DNA of 45,790 nucleotides from an uncultured Clostridia bacterium. Lineage in GTDB: Bacteria; Bacillota; Clostridia; Christensenellales; UBA1242. Shown one piece after another: positions 32,455 to 42,600 of this stretch. Position 1 is the stretch's first letter, and every line of letters begins with the position of its first letter. Made by a program: the position numbers and the translations under genes. The stretch covers positions 1 through 45,790 of the forward strand of contig CALATF010000035.1 of NCBI GenBank assembly GCA_937891595.1, given 5' to 3'. The notes below the pieces were generated by a model. It was not told where the DNA came from and searched no databases. It was given only the letters and a program-made list of their open reading frames with translations.

Positions 32455-32982
32455 ATGAAAAAGATTTTTACCATATTTTTTTTGCTTGCTATTATTTTTA
32501 TTTTAGTTTTTGTTAATGGCGGTTTTGAAAGTAAACAGTATCATAAGGAATATTTAAGAATACATATCAGAGCTAATAGTAATTTGAGTATAGACCAAGA
32601 TATTAAATATAAAATTAAAGATAGTATTGTAGACTTTTTAACTCCTGTTATTTCATCTTGTAATACAAAGAGTGATTTTGAAAAAAAGTTAAATGAAAAT
32701 ATAAAAAATATTGAATGTATAGCTAATAATATTCTTGCACAAAATAACTTTGACTATAAGGCTAATGCTAAAATAAATAATGAGTATTTCCCTGTAAGAA
32801 GTTATGATAATTTAACTTTAGAAAATGGATATTATGATGCTTTAATTGTAAATTTGGGAAGTGGAGAAGGAGATAACTGGTGGTGTGTTGTATATCCGCC
32901 CTTATGTTTTTTAAATTCTAATGCTGATTATTGTTACAAAAGCCGTATTGTTGAAATAATTAAAAAATATTTAGGAGGATAA
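32455..32982 (+). CDS. spoIIR: Stage II sporulation protein R
   Basis: SpoIIR is the forespore-secreted signal that triggers SpoIIGA to process pro-sigma-E in the mother cell. 175 residues. An N-terminal signal/membrane segment (FTIFFLLAIIFILVFVNGG), then the family-specific LRIHIRANSNLSIDQDIKYKIKDSIVDFL and GDNWWCVVYPPLCFLN. The C-terminus is short. SD AAAGGAAAGG is 8-10 bases upstream. The sleB ATG directly follows the stop codon and its SD (GGAGG) lies within the spoIIR end, so the two are translated together. Confidence 0.94.
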   Translation: MKKIFTIFFLLAIIFILVFVNGGFESKQYHKEYLRIHIRANSNLSIDQDIKYKIKDSIVDFLTPVISSCNTKSDFEKKLNENIKNIECIANNILAQNNFDYKANAKINNEYFPVRSYDNLTLENGYYDALIVNLGSGEGDNWWCVVYPPLCFLNSNADYCYKSRIVEIIKKYLGG

Positions 32983-33663
32983 ATGAAAAGGTTTATATTA
33001 CTTTTATCAATGTGTTTATGTCTTATAATAGGTATTTCTTATTTAGTAACTAATGTAATAATTTCTAATAACATAAGTTCTAATGCAATGTATGTTGCTA
33101 CAACTTCGTCGCAAAATAAAGTTATTCAGCAAAGGTTAAAACAGTGGGGATATTACACGGGTGCAATAGATGGTATTTTAGGACCCAAAAGTATTGCTGC
33201 AATAAAAAAATTTCAAAAAAATAATGGCTTAGTTGTAGATGGTATTGTAGGCCCAAAAACGGCTGCTAAAATAGGCATTTCTTTAAATTCAACTTCATCA
33301 AATAAACAATCTTCGAGTGATTTATATTTACTTGCTAAATGTGTTTATGCTGAAGCAAGAGGGGAAAGTTATAAAGGACAAGTTGCCGTAGCTGCCGTAA
33401 TATTAAATCGTGTAAAAAGTCCTGACTTTCCAAACACTATTTCTGGTGTAATTTATCAACCTTGGGCATTCACTGCTGTTCATGATGGGCAAATTAATTT
33501 AGAGCCTAATCAGACGGCTTATAATGCAGCAAGAGATGCTATGAATGGCTGGGACCCTACTTATGGCTCTTTATATTATTATAATCCCGCAACAGCTACT
33601 AGTAAGTGGATTTATTCAAGACAAACAGTAGTTCAAATAGGAAAGCATGTTTTTGCTTTATAA
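32983..33663 (+). CDS. sleB: Spore cortex-lytic enzyme SleB
   Basis: SleB is a lytic transglycosylase that degrades cortex peptidoglycan at germination. 226 residues: an N-terminal signal/anchor (8-28), a peptidoglycan-binding domain (about 44-100; QQRLKQWGYYTGAIDGILGP), and the catalytic Hydrolase_2 domain (113-226) with the Glu124 in YAEARGE, VAAVILNRV, and PWAFTAVHDG. Compared with about 300 residues in Bacillus, it is compact. It abuts spoIIR with no gap and is followed 12 bases later by ypeB, its known partner. Confidence 0.94.
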   Translation: MKRFILLLSMCLCLIIGISYLVTNVIISNNISSNAMYVATTSSQNKVIQQRLKQWGYYTGAIDGILGPKSIAAIKKFQKNNGLVVDGIVGPKTAAKIGISLNSTSSNKQSSSDLYLLAKCVYAEARGESYKGQVAVAAVILNRVKSPDFPNTISGVIYQPWAFTAVHDGQINLEPNQTAYNAARDAMNGWDPTYGSLYYYNPATATSKWIYSRQTVVQIGKHVFAL

Positions 33664-33675
33664 AGGGAGTATGAA

Positions 33676-35136
33676 ATGAAAAAAGCTTTTATAATAACTG
33701 TTACTATTTTAAGCGTAGCTGTATTTGTATTAACTGCTATGTTAATTTCTTCTAATAATGCTTTAACTTCAGCTAATATGAATTTAGAGAACTTATATCA
33801 AAGGTCTTTTTATGAACTTGTAAATAATGTTAATAATATGGAAGTTGAAGTTAGTAAATTAATGGTTACAAATGACTCGATTTCTCAACAAAAGTCATTA
33901 TCAAAGTTAAAGCAACAAACAAGCGATGCTGAAAGTTCTCTTAGCTTATTACCAGTTAATTCAAATGTCTTGGAAAAAACAACAAGATTTATGAATCAGT
34001 TAAATGGATATTGTTCTTCTTTAATATCTTATAAAGATGGCAAAATTAGTCAAGATGATTATGATACATTGTCAAAAGCTCATAGTAGCATTGATAAAAT
34101 AAAAAAAGAATTAAATGCTATTATGGATAAAATTATGCATGGCTATAAAATTTCCGAGCATCTTGACGATGGCGGAGAAAACGCAGATTTTTCTTTAAGT
34201 TTTGCACCTATTTCTAATGACACGGTAGAATATCCCTCTCTTATTTATGATGGACCATTTTCTGATAGTACTATAAATAAAAAGATAAAAGGCTTAAGTA
34301 GTACTGAAATATCACAAAATGATGCCGAAAGTCTTATAACAAAGATTTTTGAGAATAAAATAACTAACTTAAACTATTTGGGTACAACAACTGGAAAATT
34401 TGAAACATTTGATTTTGGTGTTAATACGGAAGATGGTAGGAACTATTTTATTCAAATAACAAAAAAAGGTGGTTTTTTATTAACTATTAGTGCTAATGTT
34501 GAAAATGATAGCGCTAATAATGATGAAAGTACTCAAATAATTAAAGATAATACTTCTTCTGGCAAGCAATTACAAGACAATACAAATACAACTCAAACGG
34601 CTGAAAAAAATGCTGTTGAAGACTCGGAAAAAGTTAAACTAGAAAGTGTTAATAATGTTAATGAAGAAACAAAATCTGCTATAGGAGTAGCCGAAACTTT
34701 TGCTAAAAAATTAGGCTTAGAAGATATGAAGTGTGTTTGGAGCGCATCTTCTGAAGATATTAGTTATATAAATCTTGCTCCTGTTATTGATGATATAACA
34801 ATGTACCCAGATTTAATTAAAGTTAAGGTAGATTTAAGCAATTATTCTATTGCAGGTTGGGAAGCTTCGTCTTATGCATATAATCACACTGTAAGAGATG
34901 ATTTAATTCCGCAATTATCTGAAAACGAAGCTAAAAAGCTAGTTAGCTCAAACTTAACTATCAATTCGCAAAGATTATGTGTAATACCTTTAGAATATAG
35001 TGGAGAAGCCTTGGCTTATGAATTTTCAGGAAATTATAACGATTCATTATATTATGTTTATATAGATGCTGATAATGGAACTCAAATAAGAGTTTTAAAA
35101 GTTGTTCAAACGGATGAGGGTGAATTAATTTTATAA
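33676..35136 (+). CDS. ypeB: Germination protein YpeB
   Basis: YpeB is the inner-membrane partner that localises and stabilises SleB in the spore. 486 residues: an N-terminal membrane segment (FIITVTILSVAVFVLTAML), a coiled-coil-like helical region, then PepSY-type repeats (for example FSLSFAPISNDTVEYPSLIYDGPFSDS, ISQNDAESLITKIFENK and ENEAKKLVSSNL). A Ser/Thr/Asn/Gln-rich linker lies at about 270-325. SD AAGGGAG precedes the ATG. It is the last gene of the spoIIR-sleB-ypeB unit. Confidence 0.93.
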   Translation: MKKAFIITVTILSVAVFVLTAMLISSNNALTSANMNLENLYQRSFYELVNNVNNMEVEVSKLMVTNDSISQQKSLSKLKQQTSDAESSLSLLPVNSNVLEKTTRFMNQLNGYCSSLISYKDGKISQDDYDTLSKAHSSIDKIKKELNAIMDKIMHGYKISEHLDDGGENADFSLSFAPISNDTVEYPSLIYDGPFSDSTINKKIKGLSSTEISQNDAESLITKIFENKITNLNYLGTTTGKFETFDFGVNTEDGRNYFIQITKKGGFLLTISANVENDSANNDESTQIIKDNTSSGKQLQDNTNTTQTAEKNAVEDSEKVKLESVNNVNEETKSAIGVAETFAKKLGLEDMKCVWSASSEDISYINLAPVIDDITMYPDLIKVKVDLSNYSIAGWEASSYAYNHTVRDDLIPQLSENEAKKLVSSNLTINSQRLCVIPLEYSGEALAYEFSGNYNDSLYYVYIDADNGTQIRVLKVVQTDEGELIL

Positions 35137-35187
35137 AAAATATTTTAAATATTTTTTTAAAATATAATTCAAAATTAAAAATTTTTC

Positions 35188-35216
35188 TTTACTTTTACTT
35201 TTTAGTTTTATATACT
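35188..35216 (+). promoter_or_regulatory. Promoter of the Rho-like gene
   Basis: TTTACT (35188-35193), 17 bases, TATACT (35211-35216). The predicted transcription start falls near 35222, which rules out the in-frame GTG at 35221 as the start and supports the ATG at 35239. Confidence 0.7.
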
Positions 35217-35238
35217 TAATGTGAAAAAAGGTAAAAAT

Positions 35239-36480
35239 ATGAAAAATTATTTAGATGAATATGCTATGCGTCAAGCTAGTATTTTTGAACTTAGGAATAT
35301 AGCTAGAGAAATGGGGGTTAATTCTCCTACTATTTATAAAAAAGAAACATTAATCGAAAAGATTTTGAAAATTATGAATGGGGAAGAAAAACCTCAAATG
35401 CCTAAAAGTAGACAAGGGCGTCCTCCTAAAAAATCTTTAAACGATGTGAGCAGTTTTAATAGCCAGCCTCTAAATGAAAATATTGTAAGTTTTAAAGATT
35501 TACTTATAAGTCAACAACCTTTGGCAGAAGATCAGCAATATGATTTTTCTAAACCAAGTACAGGTGGTAACTGGATTATTGCTAGCCCTGGTTTTGTTTA
35601 TGGCGAAAAGGAAAATGAAAACTCTTTAAAACTTGAAAAATTAGAAGGCTACTTTTTAATTGTTGATAAAGGCTATGGGTATATATTTGAACCGGGAAGA
35701 ATAACTAATGTTGACAATGTGGTTTTTGTTCCAGAAAACTATATAAATGGTTATGGCTTTAGGTCGGGAGACAAAGTTAATTGCAGTAGTAGAACAGTAG
35801 CTTCTACTGGGACAAAATATTTGGCAATGGTTCAAGACATTAATGGCTATACCGAAGTAGGCTTTAAAAGACAAGATTTTGATGATTTAGAATTAGATTT
35901 AAATTTAAATAATAAAAATTCTAATTATTTCAAAGGTGAATTTGCGTCAAACATAGGTATAAATAAATGTATAACTGGCACAAGAAATGTAATTTTAACG
36001 CCTTCTTTGAAGTGCTATTCTATGCTTTTAAAAAGTATTGAAAATTCTGAAAATGAAGTAAGTATAATTAATTTATGTTTAGATGCTTTACCAGAAGACA
36101 TATATATATTTAAAAACAAGCCAAATTTTGAAAATTTTTATACAATTTTTGGAGATTCTGAAAAACAAAATAATATTACAATTAATTTAGCTATAGAAAG
36201 AGCAAAACGTTTAGCAGAAGAAAATAAAAAAGTTTTAATAATTGTTAATGAACTTAAAAAGATTATCAAATATCAAAATTTTTCACTTGGATATAATGTA
36301 GAAGATTTAAAATATAAATCGCTTAATACATGTTATTCATTATTATCATTAGCAAGAAATTTAAAAAATAATACTAATATTACAATATGTGCATTATGTA
36401 AATCAGATAACACAAGTTTTGATAAGGCTATTATAAGTGAATTTGACAACATGAATTGTAATTTTTATAACTTTAATTAA
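35239..36480 (+). CDS. Degenerate transcription terminator Rho homologue, ATPase motifs lost
   Basis: 413 residues. Rho's layout is followed in order: Rho_N domain (14-46; FELRNIAREMGVNSPTIYKKETLIEKIL), an AT-hook-like linker (RQGRPPKKS), then the cold-shock-type primary RNA-binding fold (134-200; GYFLIVDKGYGYIFEPGRI with RNP1-like GYGYIF, FRSGDKV and YLAMVQDINGY). The RecA-type part aligns through GTRNVILTPSLKCYSMLL, AIERAKRLAEENKKVLIIV and LARNLKNNTNITICALCKS. However, Walker A APPKAGKT is TPSLKCYS, the Walker B Asp is Asn337, and the sequence stops where Rho would continue for about 50 residues with the arginine finger. It has its own promoter and SD AAGGT. It is intact as a reading frame, so not an obvious pseudogene. 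Probably an RNA-binding non-ATPase; role unknown. Confidence 0.8.
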   Translation: MKNYLDEYAMRQASIFELRNIAREMGVNSPTIYKKETLIEKILKIMNGEEKPQMPKSRQGRPPKKSLNDVSSFNSQPLNENIVSFKDLLISQQPLAEDQQYDFSKPSTGGNWIIASPGFVYGEKENENSLKLEKLEGYFLIVDKGYGYIFEPGRITNVDNVVFVPENYINGYGFRSGDKVNCSSRTVASTGTKYLAMVQDINGYTEVGFKRQDFDDLELDLNLNNKNSNYFKGEFASNIGINKCITGTRNVILTPSLKCYSMLLKSIENSENEVSIINLCLDALPEDIYIFKNKPNFENFYTIFGDSEKQNNITINLAIERAKRLAEENKKVLIIVNELKKIIKYQNFSLGYNVEDLKYKSLNTCYSLLSLARNLKNNTNITICALCKSDNTSFDKAIISEFDNMNCNFYNFN

Positions 36481-36602
36481 TAATATATTTAAGTTTTATA
36501 TATTAAATATGTTTCTTAATTAAAAAAATATTTAAAAATTTAGTAGTTTAAGTTAACTTTTAAAACAAACTTAAAAATACATTAAAAATGTAAAGAAAAA
36601 AA

Positions 36603-36640
36603 ATAAAAGTCGTCGAAAACCGATGACTTTTATTTTTTGT
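36603..36640. terminator. Bidirectional terminator between the Rho-like and giant genes
   Basis: AAAAGTCGTCG (36605-36615) pairs with CGATGACTTTT (36621-36631), one G-T pair, with A/T tails. It lies 15 bases past the giant gene's stop on the minus strand. Confidence 0.85.
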
Positions 36641-36653
36641 TAGCGTAAATTAA

Positions 36654-39600
36654 TTACTTAATTTTCATTCTATTTCTTAATTTAAGCACAACAATAATAA
36701 GAACAACTACTGCTATTATAGAAACAACAATAATTATAATCGCTACAACGTTAAGAGGATCTGTTTTGTTAACCCTGAAACTTGAAATGGTGTTTCCACT
36801 TTTTGTTTCTACTTGAATGAAGTATGAGTTAGATTGTGTAATATCAAAACTTCTTGAGTTAGAATTAGCATTATTCTCATCTATTGTAAATACAGCATAA
36901 GTATAGAAAGATTTGCTATCATTATTGTAAGTTAAAACTTTAATATAACATACTCCAAGTTGCTCATAAATCATATTAGGGTTATATGAAATTGTAATAC
37001 TACCTTTTGTTGTTTCGCCGTGTGCAACGTTGCAGGAGATAGTAGGTACATAATCGTTAATGGTAAAACTAAAAGTTAAAATATCAGTTGGATTTTTACC
37101 ATATTTTAAAGTTATAGTATAAAAACCATTACCACTTTTACTTGAAGTAGAGGAAATAAACAATTCAGTAATTTTACCATTAACCTTAAAGTTAGAAGTA
37201 ATGTCTTCATTATTTCTTAAAACTTTGGTAATTTCATAACCTGGTATTCCTGTAAATTCATAAGCAAGTCTTGCAGAATTACTATCTATAATAGTAAAGT
37301 TATAAATAGCTTTATTCAATGCTGTTTTATTTGGTGCATATAATGCAGTTATTTGAATAACATATCTACCTGAAGCTTCAAAAGTATAAACGTTATCTGT
37401 ATTAGTATAGCCTTTGTAATTAACACCGTTTCGGGTTACATAAACTGTTAGTCCATCGTAATAGCTAAGATATTCTTTGTCTATTATAAATTTTAAACTA
37501 TCGTTAAATACGCCGTAGTTAATAGGATTGTAATCTTTTTCTTCATAATTTATGTGATAAATTACAGAATCTATAAGTAAAATAGAGAAGTAATCTTGTT
37601 GAGAAGATGTTGATGCAAACTTATGAATGTTACCAGCTAAATCACAATATTGTAAATTGTGATTGCCAGAACCTGAAATATTCGCTGTTAAATAAGTTGT
37701 TTGTTGTTCGGTAACTTTTTCAAAATCTAATACTTGATAATTATTTGAAACCCCGTATCTATCGCTTATATAAATGTTATTACCTTGATTATACCATTTT
37801 GTATTGCTTTGGGTAGTAGAAGTAGGTACCCAGTAAAGAGTAATGTCATTATTCTTAATTTCTTCATTAGTTAAAGTGTAATTTGTCTCGTTTGTTCTTA
37901 AGTTAATTGAAGAAATAGAATTTGATTTTTCATTTTTATAATTAATAGAACCATTAATTAATGTTGTTATTTTAGGTACTTTAGTAACGGCAAATAATTC
38001 AATTCTTATAGGCATGTCTAAATTATAAACTAAATAAATTGTTGTCCAGTAGTTTGTTCCAACATTATCAGGAACTGGGCTTATTTCACCTCCGCCTAAC
38101 TTATAAGCTTTATTAAGTACTTGATTGTTAAAGTGGAATTCAATAATGTTCAATTCAATGTTACTATTATAAACGATATCTGCATTATAGATGGTGTAGT
38201 AGTGAGGTATATTAGTTAAATTGCAAATGCCTAAGTTGTTTGAACTAAAACCATCTGAAGTAAAACCTAATTGATTTAACAAAAAAGTTTTTTCTTCTGT
38301 ATTTAAGCTACTATTTAAATCATTTGTTAATGTATCGCCTATAATATTGATAATGGAAGTCGGACTGGCTAAATCTAATTTTGTAGCTAAATTAGAATCT
38401 CCTTCATTTAAAGTTAAATTAAATTGTTCTGTTGATGAAGGATTTATAGCTTTTCCGTCTACTTCAACGGTATAAAGAGGGAGGTCGCCATATTGAATTA
38501 CAAAATAAATTTCTCTGTAATTTCCAAGTAGATTGTTCTTTATTTGAAGTTTATAATAGCCTTCTTCTACAATCTTTTGTCCTCTTTTTATTTGAACACC
38601 ATTTTTGTATTCACCATTTTGATTTCTTGTATATAAAATACCTATTGTTACTTCATTGTAATTTGCGTAGTTATTACTTGTATCAAGATTATCAAATAGT
38701 TTAGAATATAAATTTCTTAAATTACCGTTATTATCTGATTCATCAATAGTTCCCCAGTTTACGTTTATTAAAGAACTATTAATTTGAGAAGAACTTTCTT
38801 TTAATGTAGAAGTTACATCTCCTCCAAAACCATTAGTTAAATTTATTTCAGGTAAATAGTCTAAAATATAAAAGTGTATAGTTTTTTGGCTAGAGTTGTT
38901 TGTAATGTCAAAATACTCAATTTGATAATAAGTTAAACCACCTACATCTTTGTAAGCAGGGATATTATCATAAAGGAAATTTGAAGAAATTGTAAATGTT
39001 TTGCAGTTGTATTCGCTTAAAGTAGGAGATATACTTTCGTACCTATCGTTGCCAGAAATCATAACACCGTTAACTGTTACTTTGTATATGTTGGCTTCAT
39101 ATGTTACTGTTATGTCACCGCCAGTATAATAGGTGTTTTGATTAAGAGGGGCTGGGTCTTCAATATAACTGCCAAATTCAAAGTTAAATTCTTTATCAAA
39201 ATCGTTAATATAATGTTCTCCAACGTAAAGAATATGTGGATATTCACTTGCGTTATAATTGTCTTTATAAAGGGCTTGATAAATTCCTTTTGTTAGCCCC
39301 GTGATTTCAGAAGGAATTCCTTGTTCTCTTGTTTTATCAATAATAACTTGTGGTGATGATGAATTATTTAATTTAGTTAAAACTAATTTTTCCAAATAAA
39401 TAACTGATTTGCTAGAATAGGTTGGGAACTTAAGTGTATAAGTTGTTTTTCCAGTTGAAGCATCTATAACCTCTTGTATAGTTGGAGGACCTAATTTAGC
39501 TTCAGCCGTAGTTATTATATTTATATATCTAGTAGATGCAGGGAAGGAAGAATTATATTTAGATAATGTTAAACTAAATCTAGTATTATATTCACAACTA

Positions 39601-42600
39601 AAGAACTCATTTAAACTATCTATTCTATTTAATATTGTTGTTGGGTTATCAAAAGGTGTTAATTTTACGGTTTGACTAAATGTATTTTCTAATGTTTCGT
39701 TTTTAACAATCATTGAACCCCAACCGAAATTTGAAGATAATTGTGTTAATTCAAACTCGTTTGATATAGTAAGGTTATCGCTTGTATTATTTGTAATTAA
39801 ATGAGGAATATTGTTAGGAAACTCATAACCACTAATATTAAGAGTTAAATAATTCGGATGGTTTGCAAAATATACAGTATAGTTTCTAAAGTTTCCAGCA
39901 GTGTCTTTTTCTATAATTTCATAGAAGCCAGCTGGGTTTTTGCCGGTAGCTTGAGAGATTTGAGAATATAAAGTTTGGTTTGTGTTGTAATTTATTTTGT
40001 ACCAACTATTAGAACCTATTTTTATTTGGTTATTTATTATATTAATTTCAGAAAATCTAGGGTAGGTTATAGCAAATTTTTCATAATCAGTAAAATAAGA
40101 TTTTTCTACATCATAAACGGTATTAACCATGTCTGGAGTTATACTTATATTCTCTCCATCATATTTTTGATAACTTCTTACATAGAAATATGGGGAAGTA
40201 TCTTCAGAATTGTATTTTAAAGTAAAGTTATTATTTACACCAAAAGTATAAGTAAAAGCTGAAGGCACTTCTTCAAGAGATGTTACGTTAAATAATTCTT
40301 CTTTAAATTCATTAATATTATTGCTATAGCTACCTGTAGAGCTATAAAATTCTTTTAAATAATCTTCGTTAGCTAAAAGTGAATCTATATTAGTAAAAGG
40401 CTTAGTTCTATCTATTCTTAGGTTATATAAAGATTCAGCAAAACTTTTTCCATTTTCATCTAAGTAAGCTTGATTAGAAGATGATTGTGAAATATAAGAT
40501 AATGTAATGTCATAAATATATTCTTTTTCTATGTTTACGTATAAAGTATATGTAAATCTATAATATTCTTTGCCATCATATATTGTTGGGGTTGTTATAT
40601 CTTTATAGTAGGAAACATAAAAGGCATTAATATAGTTATTAGCATTTGCAATATCGCTTAAGTTCAATAAAGCCCAATTAACTTGTTTATTTTCATTTTC
40701 TTCTTGTGCGACTAATTGCAATTCACCATTATTTTGGTTGTCGCTAGGCTTATTAGCATTTGCTAATTCGCTTAATATATTAAAATTATTTAAATCGATG
40801 ATGATGTTTTTATAAATTACTGAGCCATTATTATTTTCATCATAAACCTTAATATTAACTTGGTTAACTTTTGCGTTATATGGAGTAAGTGAATCATTCC
40901 AAGTAATTAAAACTTGATTACTTTTAATAGAATTATCCTCTGAGTTCTTTTCTTTTATGTTTGTAGCAAAATTAAGAGAATTATCTTCATTTGTTAATTT
41001 TTCGGTAACAAATTCTTTTTTATCAAGGTAATATGTTGAAGTGTACATATCAGCAGATGGGGAAGTGTGAGAAATTTGAAAGCTATATTTATATGTAGTT
41101 GGGTTTATATTATCAGCGTTATCATTATTTAATGATACGTCAGCATAACCAGTTCTATCGTTTATTTCTATAGTATAAGTTCCTTGTGCTTTAAAAATTA
41201 AATAACCTTTTGTGTTAGTTGCTGATATTAATTTACTGCATGTACAATACCCATTAGCTACATCATATCCGTCTACAATATATTCAAATATTTCAGTATT
41301 TTGATTTTTTTGGTAAGAAATTTTAATTTCTAATTGAGCAAAATTTAGCTTTGAATATAAAATATCGCTTTCTTGCATTGATTTGTAATATGCAAAATAT
41401 TTACTTAAAGGGATATTTATTCTAACTGGAACTTTGTTTGTATTTAATGATAAAGTGCTAGAAGAAGTTAAGAAGAACTCTTTAAACAACCATTCATTAT
41501 CATAAGAATAACTAAGAGATATAGAAATGTTGTCGCCAACCTCTCTTTTTTCTGGGTTAGTAACCATGTATGAAGTCGTAATAATTCCATTGTGGTCAAC
41601 ATATACAATGTATTTTCTTGTAATGGTATCTCCGTTTTTAAATAAATCTTCGAATGTCTTATTTTCTTCATCATAATAATGAGTTCCACCAGTTCCGTCT
41701 GGAGTAGGGTCGTACTTTGGTGTTCCGTCTTCGTTAAATAAATAATTCCCGTCAGGGTCAGTAGCACGCACGTGTGTTCCACCAACATAAGTTCTTGTTA
41801 GAACATATTTTCCTGCAGAAGTTTTGCCGTCAAGACCTATATTAATATCTTTGATAATGTATTTAGTTCTTGCGTCATTTTCTATTTGAGAAGACAATAA
41901 GTCTATATTTAACTTAGTTGCAACATTAGCAAAAGGATAAGACTTTTTATCTGATAAAGCGTTTTCATAATCTAACATAAATGGGTAATAAGTGTAAGTT
42001 AAAGAGCTAAGCTTATAGAATTTAGCTGTATTATCTGTTATCTTATTATATTCAAATTTTAAATTATTTAAATTAGTACCAGAATTCTTTTTAATGTAGT
42101 GGTCGATATTATCATCAGGGTTATTATCATTTCCATAAGCATAGAAAGTTCCTTTAATAATATCAAAATTCATACTAATTTGTCTTAAAGATCTTTCTGT
42201 ATTGCAGTTTGTAATATAGAAATTATAGTCTGCTTCTCCTTCAAAATCGTAAGGGGATAGTCCTTCTTCAGCGTAAATTTTTATTTTATAAACATCTTTT
42301 AATGTTCCGCTTGTTGGTTGACCTATAACTTCTTCTGTTTCATTATCTATTTGAGTAGGAGTTCTTTTGTACTCAAGTTTTGTGTTAGGTAATGTTAAGA
42401 AACTGCCAGCTTGAGTAGTACCTATTAAAGCTTTCTTGTTTGTAGTTCTAACATAGTCAGTAAGCTTTTCAAGAACATCATTAAAAAATTCAAAAGAAAT
42501 AGGAGGTTTTTTATTAACAATTTGGAAAGAAGTATATCCATAAGCATCTGTAGAGCTCGTATAAGCCCTTATAAAGCTTTTATCATCAAAAGAGATAGTT

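Noticed and set aside
35221..35238. GTG start of the Rho-like protein
   Set aside because: It falls at the predicted transcription start, while an ATG with SD AAGGT lies 18 bases further.
41468..41788. Antisense or same-strand small open frames inside the giant gene
   Set aside because: They are shifted-frame shadows with no SD, and the 2967-codon frame is uninterrupted.
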